Of a DNA stretch of 64,000 bases, positions 1 through 9,358 are shown piece after piece (position 1 is the first letter of the stretch; every line of letters begins with the position of its first letter). The notes beneath the pieces were generated by a model. The model worked only from the letters and a program-made list of their open reading frames with translations. It had not been told where the DNA came from and did no database searches. Source of the stretch: Pusillimonas sp. DMV24BSW_D (lineage in GTDB: Bacteria > Pseudomonadota > Gammaproteobacteria > Burkholderiales > Burkholderiaceae_B); contig NZ_CP049990.1 in assembly GCF_011388195.1 (NCBI RefSeq), positions 1,116,001 to 1,180,000 on the forward strand, given 5' to 3'. The position numbers were made by a program, and so were the translations under genes.

Positions 1-1
1 C

Positions 2-154
2 AAGAAAATCATCGAGGAACATGGCGGTCGCATTGATGTCTCCAATCGTCGAGAAGGCGGGGCGCGGGTATCGATTTTGTTTGCACGATTGGCGGATACG
101 CCTGCTGCGCTGGACGAAGCGGCGCAAGGGTACGATAATGCCGAAAAAATATAG
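2..154 (+). CDS. NtrY-like sensor histidine kinase, C-terminal fragment
   Basis: The window opens inside this gene; 50 codons remain before the TAG at 152-154. The visible residues KKIIEEHGGRIDV and the following GGARVSI match the end of a HATPase_c domain, with the G2-box region and last strand of the ATP-binding fold. Ten bases separate its stop from the response regulator at 165, so the two are very likely one operon forming a two-component pair. The NtrY assignment is inferred from the NtrX-like partner; the sensor domain lies outside the window. Confidence 0.75.
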   Translation, partial: KKIIEEHGGRIDVSNRREGGARVSILFARLADTPAALDEAAQGYDNAEKI

Positions 155-164
155 GTGAAGTTTT

Positions 165-872
165 ATGGCCAGAATACTGGTGGTTGATGACGAGGTAGGT
201 ATTCGCGAACTGTTGTCCGAGATTCTCTACGATGAAGGACATACGGTTGAGTTGGCAGAGAACGCGGCAGAGGCGCGTGCCGCTCGTGCGCGTAAACGTC
301 CCGACCTGGTCCTGCTGGATATCTGGATGCCAGACACGGATGGCGTCAGTTTGCTGCGTGAATGGGGGTCGCAAGGCTTGCTGGATATGCCGGTGATTAT
401 GATGAGTGGTCATGCCACGGTCGATACGGCGGTTGAGGCGACGCGAATCGGCGCAGTTGATTTTCTGGAAAAGCCCATCACGTTGCAGAAATTGCTGAAA
501 ACGATTTCTGCCGCATTGGCAAGGCCCGTGGTGGCAAAAGCGGCATCGGTGCCTGCAGCCACGACCGCCTCTGCGCCGATGCCCGCAGGCGGAGGGGGGC
601 AAGCCGACGTCTCTGACTTGGTCACAAATGCGGCGCCCGCTTTAGAGCTTGACCCGCATCAGCTTCAGCTCAGCAGCATTCCGCTGGATCAGCCTTTGCG
701 TGAGGCACGCGACGAATTCGAACGAATTTATTTTGAGTACCATCTGGGCCGCGAAAATCACAGCATGACCCGCGTTTCCGAACGCACCGGCCTGGAACGT
801 ACTCATTTGTATCGCAAGTTGAAGCAATTGGGCATCGACGCGTCGCGTCGGCGTCAGTCTGAGTCACGTTAG
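165..872 (+). CDS. NtrX-like response regulator lacking the AAA+ domain
   Basis: A 235-residue response regulator. Residues 1-120 form a receiver domain with acidic pocket D8/D9, phospho-acceptor D52 (LLDIWMPD), S81 and K103 (FLEKP). Residues 120-165 are an Ala/Pro/Gly-rich linker. Residues about 180-228 are a Fis-type helix-turn-helix (FERIYFEYHLGREN, then RTHLYRKLKQLGI). NtrC/NtrX proteins normally carry a sigma-54-activating AAA+ domain of about 230 residues in the middle; here it is absent, with no trace of the GAFTGA or Walker motifs. It should bind DNA after phosphorylation by the upstream kinase but cannot remodel sigma-54 polymerase. A hairpin terminator follows at 891. Confidence 0.85.
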   Translation: MARILVVDDEVGIRELLSEILYDEGHTVELAENAAEARAARARKRPDLVLLDIWMPDTDGVSLLREWGSQGLLDMPVIMMSGHATVDTAVEATRIGAVDFLEKPITLQKLLKTISAALARPVVAKAASVPAATTASAPMPAGGGGQADVSDLVTNAAPALELDPHQLQLSSIPLDQPLREARDEFERIYFEYHLGRENHSMTRVSERTGLERTHLYRKLKQLGIDASRRRQSESR

Positions 873-890
873 TTTTATTCCAGGTTTTTC

Positions 891-916
891 GCCTCCCGGC
901 AAGGGAGGCTTTTTTT
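891..916 (+). terminator. Rho-independent terminator after the NtrX-like gene
   Basis: A perfect 7-bp stem, GCCTCCC and GGGAGGC, with a 5-base loop is followed directly by seven T residues. It ends the kinase/regulator operon and separates it from the autotransporter gene. Confidence 0.88.
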
Positions 917-943
917 CGAATTGCTTTTGAGTTTTTGACCATA

Positions 944-3937
944 ATGAAAAAAAATTTCCCGTGGAGACAAGCTGGGGCGGCGATTGTTTTGGCGCTGGCA
1001 AGTATAGGTGTCGCAGCACCCATTGCAGCGCAAACCGGTATCACTGGTTCGCCTTCGTCTTTTATTACGCCGGAATTTCTGGCCAGTCGCGCACTATTGC
1101 CCATTAACGCCCACTATGCTTACGCAAAGGGATACACGGGGAAGGGGGTGCTGATTGCCATTGTTGATAGTGGCCTGGATGTTGATCACCCCGAATTTGC
1201 GGGCCGTATTTCAGCGAAATTGCGTAATTTTTCCGATTTGGCCGGTCCGTACGATGTCAGCGACCTTGAAGCCAATGGCGAAATTGCCGGTCATGGAACG
1301 CATGTAACCGGGTTGGCAGGGGCGGGGCGTAATGGCTTCGGCATGCAGGGTGTGGCCTATAACGCCACTTTGTTGCCGCTGCGGGCAATCGATGGCTACA
1401 CGGCAAACGCCCCTTTCAACGCCGTTTTGCACGCTGCTGAAAACGGCGCCCAGGTATTGAATGGGAGTTACGGCCCCGTTACGGCCGAAAAATTCATACA
1501 GGACGACAGTGGCCGTTGGGTACCCAACCCTACCTGGCAATTATTACCCACTCCAACACCCGCATTGTTTAATTCCGAGGCAACGTATGAGGTCTTAATG
1601 GAGGCCGCTGACGCTGATGTCGTCCTGGTTTATGCGGCGGGTAATGAGTATCAGGATCAGCCGAATGCGGCTGCCTTGCCGTCAGGTGCAGGCTTGTTGC
1701 CGCTGATCACGCCCGCTAATACGGCGTCGGGTCTGTACAGGTTTGTTGACGATAGTCTGGATTTAAACGTGCAGGATCCATCAACGTGGACATACATTTC
1801 TGCGTCTGACGCGCGTGTTGCGAACCTGGATTTTTCCGACCTTAGGGGTAAGCTTATTGTCGTCGTTTCTGCTGACCGTGAAGGCGAGATAGCCAGCTAC
1901 AGTAATCGGTGCGGGGACGCTGCTGCCTGGTGTATTACCGCCCCCGGCGGTGATTTTCTGGATACGGCCAACTACTCCAGCGACGAAAGCCAATTGTGGT
2001 CAACTTATCCCTACAGTACATATAAAGACATGGCCGGTACGTCGATGGCTTCACCGGTCGTGGCAGGCTCCGTTGCAGTCCTTCGGGAAGCGTTTCCTTA
2101 TATGACGGCGGAGCAGATTATCGAGGTTGTCCTCACAACCGCCAATAGCACTGGGATTTACGCTGACCAGAGTATTTATGGGCGCGGTTTTCTCGATTTG
2201 AAAACGGCGATTCAAGGGCCCATAGAGTTCGGCGCGTGGGGTTTTGGCAGCGTGTTCGATGTTAATACCCGTGGATATAACTCACTCTGGAGTAACGACA
2301 TCCGGGGCAGTGGTGGCTTGATAAAACGCGGTGCCGGTACGCTTGTTATGTCGGGGCAAAATACCTATACGGGGGCGACTCAGATTCTGGGTGGGAAGCT
2401 CGTGGTGAACGGTTCAATTGCTTCATCTGCGCAGTTAACCGTTGGCGGGGAGGCCACGTTGGGTGGGAGCGGTGTTGTGGGTGACACGCTTGTTGCAGGC
2501 CGTGTAGCGCCGGGTAACTCGATTGGCACGTTAACTGTTGACGGCAACTATCAGCAGTTGGCGGGATCGGTTCTCGAAATCGAGATCAATGAAACAGGTC
2601 AGTCTGATCGTGTCAACGTAACCGGCTCGGCCGATATCCAAGGTGCCAAGCTCGAGGTGTTGGGGCTGCGCGCCGGGGCACTGGGCCAAGACTTTTCGTT
2701 CTTCTCTGCCGGCTCTCTGGCTGCGGGTAGTTTTTTCGACACCTCTGCCCTGAACCGGGCGTTTATCGATATGAGCACGGTGATGTCGGGTACGTCGTTC
2801 AATTTACAGGTTCGACGCAATAATGCGGCATTCACCAGTGTTGCAGAAACGGGGAACCAGCGCGCAACTGCCGCCGCCATTTCCGCGCAAGGCCTGGGTG
2901 GCGCAGCCTACGACGAATTCGTGCTTTTGCCTAACGTGGGTCAGGGCCCGGACGTACTTGATCAGTTTTCTGGCGAAATTTATGCGTCAGCGCAGAGTGC
3001 TTTGCTTGAGACCAGTGGCGCACTATATCGGGCGTCGACCAATCGACTGTTCAGTCGCGAAATGGGGGCGTCTTATGGTGGACCTTTGGGGCAGGTCAGT
3101 CGCAGCGTACCGGGAAAGCGGCATCAGCTGTGGATGCAGGCATTGGGAAGCTGGGGCAGTCTGGGTGCCACGGCGGATGCCCAACGTATGACCCGTTCGC
3201 TTGGCGGACTTTTGTTTGGTGGCGATACACCGCTCGGGCAGAGCGGCTATGCCGGGTTATCGATGGGGCTGACAACATCTTCTTATAACGCTGCCGGGAA
3301 TAGCACTGCCGACACCGATGGTTATCATTTAATGTCTTACTTGGGCTGGTCGGCCAATCGTTTCAGCGTTCGGGGCGGTATCGGGCAATCATGGTACCGG
3401 ATCGACACAAAGCGCAATATTGCTTATAACGGCCTGGGGCAGGCGCAGTCGAAAGCCAACGCAACTTCTACCCAGTTGTTTGCAGAACTGGCTTATGCCG
3501 TATCACAAGGTAATGTGGTCGTGGAACCATACTGGGGCGTTCAGCGTGTCTGGCTCTCACGCGATGCGTTCGACGAGTCCGGTAGCGCGGTTGCGCTTTC
3601 GGGCGATCAGAGTCGTCAAGCTGTTACCTTTTCACGTCTGGGCTTGCGTGCGCGTATGGCCTTATCGGACGATGCCGCTTCATCGACCCTGTTAACGGCA
3701 AATATCGGATGGCGACGCGCGTGGGGCGACTTAACCCCCGAAACACGGTTGCGTTTTGCCACCGGCCCAGGCTATACCGTCTCGGGTGCGGCGGTGTCGC
3801 GCGACGCGCTGGTTGCCGAACTAGGGGTTGAGGTTGCGGCTTCGGAGAACAGTACGGTGAGTCTGGGTTATGCGGGCCAGTTTGGCGGCGGTAGTCAGGA
3901 TCACGGTTTGCAGGCAAGACTGGCCTGGCGGTTCTAG
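944..3937 (+). CDS. Subtilisin-like (S8) autotransporter serine protease
   Basis: A 997-residue type V secreted protein. I place the start at the ATG at 944 rather than the upstream TTG at 935, because it gives a compact Sec signal peptide (MKKNFPWRQAG, hydrophobic stretch, cut after IAAQ). The subtilase domain covers residues about 35-430, with the catalytic triad visible as D75 (IVDSGLD), H117 (GHGTHVTG) and S367 (GTSMASP). Residues about 450-530 carry autotransporter-associated repeat sequence (GAGTLVMSGQNTYTG, then GNSIGTLTVDGNY). The last roughly 270 residues are the outer-membrane beta-barrel, ending in the expected aromatic residue (ARLAWRF). It resembles Bordetella SphB1 in architecture but has no lipobox. 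Substrates cannot be read from sequence; it may process surface proteins. Confidence 0.9.
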   Translation: MKKNFPWRQAGAAIVLALASIGVAAPIAAQTGITGSPSSFITPEFLASRALLPINAHYAYAKGYTGKGVLIAIVDSGLDVDHPEFAGRISAKLRNFSDLAGPYDVSDLEANGEIAGHGTHVTGLAGAGRNGFGMQGVAYNATLLPLRAIDGYTANAPFNAVLHAAENGAQVLNGSYGPVTAEKFIQDDSGRWVPNPTWQLLPTPTPALFNSEATYEVLMEAADADVVLVYAAGNEYQDQPNAAALPSGAGLLPLITPANTASGLYRFVDDSLDLNVQDPSTWTYISASDARVANLDFSDLRGKLIVVVSADREGEIASYSNRCGDAAAWCITAPGGDFLDTANYSSDESQLWSTYPYSTYKDMAGTSMASPVVAGSVAVLREAFPYMTAEQIIEVVLTTANSTGIYADQSIYGRGFLDLKTAIQGPIEFGAWGFGSVFDVNTRGYNSLWSNDIRGSGGLIKRGAGTLVMSGQNTYTGATQILGGKLVVNGSIASSAQLTVGGEATLGGSGVVGDTLVAGRVAPGNSIGTLTVDGNYQQLAGSVLEIEINETGQSDRVNVTGSADIQGAKLEVLGLRAGALGQDFSFFSAGSLAAGSFFDTSALNRAFIDMSTVMSGTSFNLQVRRNNAAFTSVAETGNQRATAAAISAQGLGGAAYDEFVLLPNVGQGPDVLDQFSGEIYASAQSALLETSGALYRASTNRLFSREMGASYGGPLGQVSRSVPGKRHQLWMQALGSWGSLGATADAQRMTRSLGGLLFGGDTPLGQSGYAGLSMGLTTSSYNAAGNSTADTDGYHLMSYLGWSANRFSVRGGIGQSWYRIDTKRNIAYNGLGQAQSKANATSTQLFAELAYAVSQGNVVVEPYWGVQRVWLSRDAFDESGSAVALSGDQSRQAVTFSRLGLRARMALSDDAASSTLLTANIGWRRAWGDLTPETRLRFATGPGYTVSGAAVSRDALVAELGVEVAASENSTVSLGYAGQFGGGSQDHGLQARLAWRF

Positions 3938-3941
3938 TGGC

Positions 3942-4853
3942 TTATGATTTTGGCCGGCGCCTGGTAATGGCGTCGACTGAAATGCGCGTTTCGTCGGGGG
4001 CGCTTTTAAACGATTGCGCGCGCCACGCGTGGCCGTAGGCAACTTCCAGTGTAAGGTGAATGGTTCCGTCCATCTGACGTTGCTTTTCCAGCGCTTCGAT
4101 TAACTTTTCACGCCATTTTCGCCCTGGCAGCCCCGGTCGTCGGTCAATGCTGGGGTTACCGCCCAAAGTCCATAAATCTGATAATAATTTTTCTGCTGTT
4201 TTGAAGGTAAGCGTGATGATTTCCTGGTCCATGACCGGGTCGGTAAATCCATTTTCGACGAGCAAGTCGCCGAAGTCGTGCATGTCGACAAAGCTTGGCG
4301 TGACCGTTTGAATATCGGCGTCGATCAGGGCTTCGCGCAATTCTTTCAATGAGGCGGGGCCGAGGCAGGAAAACATGGCCAGGCCATTCGGCTTTAGAAT
4401 TCGGCGCCATTCTGCAAATACAAGATGGGGATCGGGATGCCAATGTAAAGCCATATTCGACCAAATCAACCCGATGGACTCTGGCGGCAGGCCGGTTTTT
4501 GCCATATCGGCCCGCACGAAATGCGTTTCGGCGGCCGGCTTATTACGCAGGCGGTTCCATAGCCCTCTTTTGCCCGCATGGCGTGCAATGGCGGTATTTA
4601 GCAAAGGCCGGGATATATCGAGGCCGGTATATTGCGCTGCTGGATAGCGCGCACGTAAAGGCTCGACAGCGTGCCCGGCGCCACATCCTGCATCGAGAAT
4701 AACGGAGGGGTTGCTGCGGATATAGCTAAGCCGCTGCAACATACGTTGTGCTATCTCCCCGTATAAAAATTGCGCTTCATCAAGCGGGGCGCGACGGGCA
4801 AATTGTTTTGCAACGTGCAGAGGGTTGAGCGGCAGTGACGGCGGTGATGACAT
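3942..4853 (-). CDS. bioC: Malonyl-ACP O-methyltransferase (biotin synthesis)
   Basis: A class I SAM-dependent methyltransferase of 303 residues. Motif I is VILDAGCGAG (residues 51-60), followed by the acidic LDIS strand and the conserved NMALHWHPDP and WRRILKPNGLAMFSCLGP segments typical of BioC. BioC methylates malonyl-ACP so that fatty-acid synthesis can make the pimeloyl chain of biotin. I chose the ATG at 4853 (MSSPPS) because BioC N-termini begin close to the conserved VAKQFARRA segment. No other biotin gene is in the window. It converges on the autotransporter (4 bases apart) and diverges from comF. A different small-molecule methyltransferase is possible but less likely. Confidence 0.78.
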   Translation of the reverse strand: MSSPPSLPLNPLHVAKQFARRAPLDEAQFLYGEIAQRMLQRLSYIRSNPSVILDAGCGAGHAVEPLRARYPAAQYTGLDISRPLLNTAIARHAGKRGLWNRLRNKPAAETHFVRADMAKTGLPPESIGLIWSNMALHWHPDPHLVFAEWRRILKPNGLAMFSCLGPASLKELREALIDADIQTVTPSFVDMHDFGDLLVENGFTDPVMDQEIITLTFKTAEKLLSDLWTLGGNPSIDRRPGLPGRKWREKLIEALEKQRQMDGTIHLTLEVAYGHAWRAQSFKSAPDETRISVDAITRRRPKS

Positions 4854-4929
4854 ATTTGCGTACTCGGCGCTTTGCATGGGGCATCAAGCGTGTTCTGATG
4901 CGATGTTGATACATTTTACAGGTTTCATT

Positions 4930-5664
4930 ATGGCGCATAGTTGGTATTGGCGCGACTTGCGGCATGAACTGATGATGTGTGTACCCGGGAATTGTCCGCT
5001 GTGTCTGACTCGGACGTCGGCGGCTTGGTTGTGTGAGGGCTGCAGCCATGCGGTCTGTGGCTCGATGTTGTTTGGCGGACCACGCTGTCAGGCTTGTGCT
5101 TTACTGCTGGACGGCTTGGGAAGGTGTTCTGATTGCCGACATAAAGCGCCGGAGTTTCATTCGGTTGTGGCCGCGTTCGATTATCAATTTCCCGGAAGTG
5201 TTCTGATTCATCAGTTCAAACAGGGTCGACGTTATCTTTTGGCCGCTACTTTGGCGGAATTGCTCATTCCCCGATTGCAACGGCTTCAGTCGGCCACTTC
5301 AGGCGCTACAATCCTGGTGCCCGTGCCTGCCGGCCTTCGGGCATTGCAACAGCGTGGGTTTAACCCCGCAAGCGAGATTGCCCGTCATCTTTCGCGTCGA
5401 CTGAGTTTGCCTTACAGAAATGTTTTGCTCCGCTCTAAAGAGGTCGGCCCGCAGAAACTACTGGGCCGCCGGCAGCGTTATGAACGGGTTCAGAGTTTGT
5501 ATGGTTTAAGAAATTCGGCCTCGTTGTCCGGCTGTCACGTTTGGGTCGTTGATGACGTTTTAACCACGGGTAGCACGTTGAACGCCGTCTCCCATTTATT
5601 AATGCAGGCAGGTGCTGCGTCGGTACATGGTGTTGTACTGGCTCGCACGCCTTTGTCGTTGTGA
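4930..5664 (+). CDS. comF: ComF family phosphoribosyltransferase-like protein
   Basis: A 244-residue protein. The N-terminal quarter has paired cysteines C22/C25, C35/C38, C53/C56 and C66/C69, expected to bind zinc. The C-terminal half is a type I phosphoribosyltransferase fold ending in the PRPP-loop motif VWVVDDVLTTGSTL. ComF homologues assist uptake or processing of single-stranded DNA during natural transformation; GntX-type members were linked to gluconate use. The open frame extends to 4825, but the ATG at 4930 fits the family length and avoids overlap with bioC. It is followed after 9 bases by trmL. Confidence 0.82.
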   Translation: MAHSWYWRDLRHELMMCVPGNCPLCLTRTSAAWLCEGCSHAVCGSMLFGGPRCQACALLLDGLGRCSDCRHKAPEFHSVVAAFDYQFPGSVLIHQFKQGRRYLLAATLAELLIPRLQRLQSATSGATILVPVPAGLRALQQRGFNPASEIARHLSRRLSLPYRNVLLRSKEVGPQKLLGRRQRYERVQSLYGLRNSASLSGCHVWVVDDVLTTGSTLNAVSHLLMQAGAASVHGVVLARTPLSL

Positions 5665-5673
5665 AGAACTCTT

Positions 5674-6144
5674 ATGTTTCATATTGTGCTTGTCTCTCCG
5701 GAAATTCCGCCCAACACAGGGAATGTCATTCGTCTGGCCGCCAATACGGGTGCGCATTTACATTTGGTTCGGCCACTTGGTTTTGAGCTCGATGATAAGC
5801 GTTTGAAACGGGCCGGACTCGACTACCATGAATGGGCAAATGTACAAGTGCACGACTCTTTGCCTGAAGCGTTAGCTACCATAGGGGTGAGTCAGGCCCG
5901 CTGTTTTGCCATGACAACAAAAGGCCGCGCACTAATGGGGCGCTTCGAGTTTCACGAGGGAGACGTATTCGTATTCGGCTGCGAAACAGCGGGTTTGTCG
6001 GCAGATCAACTGGCGCTGTTTCCGCAAGAACAGTGGTTCCGTTTACCCATGCGTCAGGGGCAACGCAGTTTGAATTTATCCAATGCGGTGGCGGTGACGG
6101 TTTACGAGGCGTGGCGCCAGACAGGCTACTTGGGCGGCATTTAA
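5674..6144 (+). CDS. trmL: tRNA (cytidine(34)-2'-O)-methyltransferase
   Basis: A small SPOUT-class methyltransferase of 156 residues, the usual length of TrmL. The N-terminus [20 protein letters not shown], the middle FGCETAGL and the C-terminal [16 protein letters not shown] are the three SPOUT motifs forming the trefoil knot that binds SAM. TrmL methylates the wobble ribose of certain tRNA-Leu isoacceptors. It is probably co-transcribed with comF. Its stop codon overlaps the stop codon of convergent gpsA. Confidence 0.92.
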   Translation: MFHIVLVSPEIPPNTGNVIRLAANTGAHLHLVRPLGFELDDKRLKRAGLDYHEWANVQVHDSLPEALATIGVSQARCFAMTTKGRALMGRFEFHEGDVFVFGCETAGLSADQLALFPQEQWFRLPMRQGQRSLNLSNAVAVTVYEAWRQTGYLGGI

Positions 6145-7211
6145 GTTCGTATGTTTTCAGCCTTGGCCTCACGGGCCAGAAGGTCGGAAACCGCTTGTTG
6201 AGGGGACACCCCCTCAAATAAAACATGACACACGGCTTCGGTAATGGGAAGTTCAACGTTATAGTGTTTGCCTAATTGCAGTGCGGCTCTTGCGCAGCGA
6301 ACGCCTTCTGCTGTAATACCTGTTGCAAGAATGTCGGCTAACGGTTGCCCGTGGCCGAGCGCCAGGCCCACTTGTCTGTTCCGCGATAAAGGCCCAGTTG
6401 CCGTGAGTACCAGGTCGCCCAGCCCGGTTAGGCCGGAAAAAGTATCGGCCCGGCCTCCCATTGCCTGTCCAAGCCGCTGCATTTCCGCCAGGCCTCGCGT
6501 AATGATGGCTGCGCGGGCATTGGTGCCCAATTCGAGCCCGTCGGCGATACCGCACGCAATAGCCATGACGTTTTTCATGGCGCCGCCTACTTCAACCCCA
6601 ACGATGTCCCGACTTGAATAGATCCGAACCGGTCCGCCGTGCAACGCCTCGGTTGTATCGTCGATAACGGTTTTTGAGTTGCTGGCGATAGTAAGCGCCA
6701 CGGGGAGGCCTTGCGCCACTTCTTTGGCGAACGAGGGCCCCGAGAGCACACCGAGCCCAACGTTGCTGACGTCGCCCAGCGAAGCTTGTGCAATCTCGTG
6801 CGGAAGCCGCCCGTTTTCGGGGTCGAAACCTTTGCAGGTCCAGACGACACTGACGAACGCGCTGCATTGTCTTAAGTAAGGTGCAATTTTTGTGCAGACC
6901 TCTTCAAGGCCGGCAACCGGTACACCCAGAATAATGAGGTGATTGGTGACCTTCGGGTTGACGGCGCAAACATGATGTAACGCTTCATCAAGGTGACTGG
7001 TGGCTTTGAGTGCGGGCGGTAACACAATGTTGGGCAGGTAGCGCGTGTTCTGCCTTTGTTGGCTAATGGCGTGGGCGGTTGCGGCGTCTCGGGCCCAGAG
7101 AAGGGTATCGCTTTTCCGGCTCGCGATAGCGGCAAGCGCCGTGCCCCAGCTTCCCGCACCCAGTACGCTAACGCGTAACGGGTTGGGTGGGGTTACCGTG
7201 GTTGCATTCAT
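6141..7211 (-). CDS. gpsA: Glycerol-3-phosphate dehydrogenase [NAD(P)+]
   Basis: A 356-residue enzyme that reduces dihydroxyacetone phosphate to sn-glycerol 3-phosphate for phospholipid synthesis. It has the N-terminal Rossmann motif [10 protein letters not shown] (about residues 18-27), the [14 protein letters not shown] segment, and the catalytic-lysine region [14 protein letters not shown] followed by the substrate-binding [13 protein letters not shown]. It follows secB with an 11-base gap, the same secB-gpsA linkage seen in many proteobacteria. Its TAA overlaps that of trmL. Confidence 0.95.
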   Translation of the reverse strand: MNATTVTPPNPLRVSVLGAGSWGTALAAIASRKSDTLLWARDAATAHAISQQRQNTRYLPNIVLPPALKATSHLDEALHHVCAVNPKVTNHLIILGVPVAGLEEVCTKIAPYLRQCSAFVSVVWTCKGFDPENGRLPHEIAQASLGDVSNVGLGVLSGPSFAKEVAQGLPVALTIASNSKTVIDDTTEALHGGPVRIYSSRDIVGVEVGGAMKNVMAIACGIADGLELGTNARAAIITRGLAEMQRLGQAMGGRADTFSGLTGLGDLVLTATGPLSRNRQVGLALGHGQPLADILATGITAEGVRCARAALQLGKHYNVELPITEAVCHVLFEGVSPQQAVSDLLAREAKAENIRT

Positions 7212-7222
7212 TGCTTTGCGGG

Positions 7223-7738
7223 TTACTGCTTTGTTGCACCGGGTGGGATTTCAATACCGGCGCTTTGCTGCTTGTTCTCTTCGGCAGCTTGTGCCAAACG
7301 CTGCTCGTACAGCGACTGGAAGTTGACTTCAGCCAAGTGCAGCGCAGGCATGGTGGTGCGAGTGATTGCATCGGCAATGGTGGCCCGCAAGTAGGGGTAA
7401 AGCATGGTTGGGCACACAATTCCCAATAGTGGGTCAAGCTGGTCGGCAGGGATGTTGGCCGCCTCGAAGATACCGGCCTGAGTCGCCTCGACCAAATAAA
7501 GGGTTTTATCATTGATGCGGGTTGTGACCGTAACCTGGACGGTTGATTCGTAAATGGTATCCGCCAATTGCTGGCCACCTACATTGATACTGACTTCGAC
7601 ATTGGGCGCTTCCTGCTCCAGGAAAATCTGGGGCGCATTGGGCATTTCCAAAGACAGGTCTTTAACGTAAGTGCGTTGCAGGTTGAAGCTGGGGTCTTTT
7701 GCCTGACTGTTGGCGCCAGCCTGATCTTGTTCGGCCAT
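7223..7738 (-). CDS. secB: Protein-export chaperone SecB
   Basis: A 171-residue cytosolic chaperone that holds preproteins unfolded and delivers them to SecA. The conserved core [19 protein letters not shown], the strand [21 protein letters not shown] and the segment [21 protein letters not shown] are diagnostic. It is the middle gene of the leftward set grxC, secB, gpsA. Confidence 0.95.
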   Translation of the reverse strand: MAEQDQAGANSQAKDPSFNLQRTYVKDLSLEMPNAPQIFLEQEAPNVEVSINVGGQQLADTIYESTVQVTVTTRINDKTLYLVEATQAGIFEAANIPADQLDPLLGIVCPTMLYPYLRATIADAITRTTMPALHLAEVNFQSLYEQRLAQAAEENKQQSAGIEIPPGATKQ

Positions 7739-7791
7739 ATTGTGTTCCTGATAGGTTAATTACCCGTTTATAGGGGGATTTTGAAATGGTG

Positions 7792-8049
7792 TTAGTTGCT
7801 TAGCATGGGAACGAGCTTGTCGGCGCGATCAAGCGCGGCCAATTCGTCGTAACCACCGACGTGGGTGTCGTTAATATAAATTTGGGGTACGGTGCGACGC
7901 CCGGTTCGCTCCATCATGAGCGCACGTTGCTCCTGATCGGTGTCGATACGGATTTTTGTAATTTCGGATACGCCACGTTTTTTCAGCAGCATCTCGGCAC
8001 GCACGCAGAAAGGACAAACGGCGGTGCAATACATTGTGACTGTTGCCAT
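7792..8049 (-). CDS. grxC: Glutaredoxin 3 (GrxC type)
   Basis: An 85-residue dithiol glutaredoxin. The active site is C12-P-F-C15; the family cis-proline is in TVPQIYIN and the glutathione-binding GG is in HVGGYDEL. It reduces disulfides and glutathionylated proteins using glutathione. It lies between the rhodanese gene and secB on the same strand, an arrangement (rhodanese-grxC-secB-gpsA) shared with many proteobacteria. Confidence 0.94.
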   Translation of the reverse strand: MATVTMYCTAVCPFCVRAEMLLKKRGVSEITKIRIDTDQEQRALMMERTGRRTVPQIYINDTHVGGYDELAALDRADKLVPMLSN

Positions 8050-8096
8050 GTAAACCTCGGTAAAGTGTGAAACAGAGCTTGTGGAAAGGGTAAGAG

Positions 8097-8510
8097 TTAA
8101 TGTTTACCGCTTACCGGCATGCCGGCGTCTATCCACTTGCGCAACCCTCCTTCAAGGGTAACGGCTTCTTTAAAACCATTTTTACGCAGTTTACCGGCTA
8201 CCGTAGCCGATTCACGCCCATGTTCGCAAACGACGATAATAGGTTTGTCTTTGGGCAGCGTGCTCATTTTGGTGTCGATGTCGGCAACCGGAATGTTTTT
8301 CGCTTGGGGGATGCTGCCCCCTTTGAATTTTTCGTGGCTGCGTACGTCGATGAACACACCGTTGCTTTGATTTGCCAGTTGAACGGCTTGCGACACGCCG
8401 ACTGCGCTCGCACGTGCGCCTTTCATAATCGTAGGCCACAAAAGCATGGCCCCGGATACAAGGGCTATTATTACAATATAAAGGTTGCTGTCGCTAAGAA
8501 GAAAGTCCAC
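8097..8510 (-). CDS. Membrane-anchored rhodanese-domain protein (YibN-like)
   Basis: A 137-residue protein with one N-terminal membrane segment (residues about 10-28), then a single rhodanese domain. The active-site loop is C95-E-H-G-R-E-S, so the catalytic cysteine is present and the protein may carry a persulfide. Neighbouring grxC, secB and gpsA give the same context as E. coli yibN. The physiological sulfur acceptor is unknown. It diverges from gpmA. Confidence 0.85.
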   Translation of the reverse strand: MDFLLSDSNLYIVIIALVSGAMLLWPTIMKGARASAVGVSQAVQLANQSNGVFIDVRSHEKFKGGSIPQAKNIPVADIDTKMSTLPKDKPIIVVCEHGRESATVAGKLRKNGFKEAVTLEGGLRKWIDAGMPVSGKH

Positions 8511-8523
8511 GATACGGTCCAGT

Positions 8524-8552
8524 TTGATTCGTCAAAAAAACTTCGATAATAC
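8524..8552 (+). promoter_or_regulatory. Candidate sigma-70 promoter for the gpmA operon
   Basis: TTGATT (8524-8529) and TAATAC (8547-8552) are separated by exactly 17 bases in the A-rich spacer between divergent rhodanese and gpmA genes. Transcription would start near 8559, about 40 bases ahead of the gpmA ATG. Prediction from consensus match only. Confidence 0.5.
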
Positions 8553-8600
8553 GGGATTATAAAATGGACGCGCTTATTCAATTTTTAGGTAACTTGTCTC

Positions 8601-9353
8601 ATGCATAAATTAGTACTCATGCGCCACGGGGAAAGCCAGTGGAATCTTGAAAATCGATTCACCGGATGGACTGATGTCGATCTGACTGAAACGGGTCGAA
8701 TGCAGGCGCAGAAAGCGGGTGAACTGCTGAAAGCGGAAGGATTTGAGTTCGATCTGGCGTTTTCGTCGGTGCTCAAGCGCGCTATCCGGACTTTATGGAT
8801 CGCCCTGGATGCCATGGACGCCATGTATACCCCGGTGGGGCTAAGCTGGCGTTTGAATGAGCGCCATTATGGCGCATTGCAGGGTTTGAACAAATCGGAA
8901 ACAGCGGCCAAATATGGCGACGAGCAAGTGTTGGTGTGGCGTCGTGCGTATGCCATCGCGCCAAATCCACTTGAGCTCGATGATCCGCGCCATCCGCGCT
9001 TTGATAAACGCTATGCCAAGATCCCAGCCGATCAGTTGCCGGCAACGGAGTGTCTGAAAGATACGGTTAATCGCGTAGTTCCTTTTTGGAATGAGTCGAT
9101 TGCCCCCGCCCTCAGGTCGGGTCGTAAGGTGCTGGTGGCCGCACATGGGAACAGTTTGCGCGCTCTGATCAAACATCTCGATGGTATTTCCGACGATGAG
9201 ATTGTTGGGGTGAATATTCCCACCGGTCAGCCGCTGGTTTACGAGCTCGACGACGAGCTTCGTCCGATCCGTAACTATTATTTGGGCGATGCAGCCGAAA
9301 TCGAAGCAGCGATGGCGGCGGTTGCTGCCCAGGGTAAAGCGAAAAAGGGCTAG
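8601..9353 (+). CDS. gpmA: 2,3-bisphosphoglycerate-dependent phosphoglycerate mutase
   Basis: A 250-residue glycolytic enzyme interconverting 3- and 2-phosphoglycerate. The phospho-accepting histidine is in [10 protein letters not shown] (H9), followed by [14 protein letters not shown]; the second catalytic histidine is in [17 protein letters not shown]. Length and motifs match the cofactor-dependent family. It is the first gene of an apparent operon with envC (5 bases later), ctpA and moeB. Confidence 0.96.
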   Translation: MHKLVLMRHGESQWNLENRFTGWTDVDLTETGRMQAQKAGELLKAEGFEFDLAFSSVLKRAIRTLWIALDAMDAMYTPVGLSWRLNERHYGALQGLNKSETAAKYGDEQVLVWRRAYAIAPNPLELDDPRHPRFDKRYAKIPADQLPATECLKDTVNRVVPFWNESIAPALRSGRKVLVAAHGNSLRALIKHLDGISDDEIVGVNIPTGQPLVYELDDELRPIRNYYLGDAAEIEAAMAAVAAQGKAKKG

Positions 9354-9358
9354 TATTT

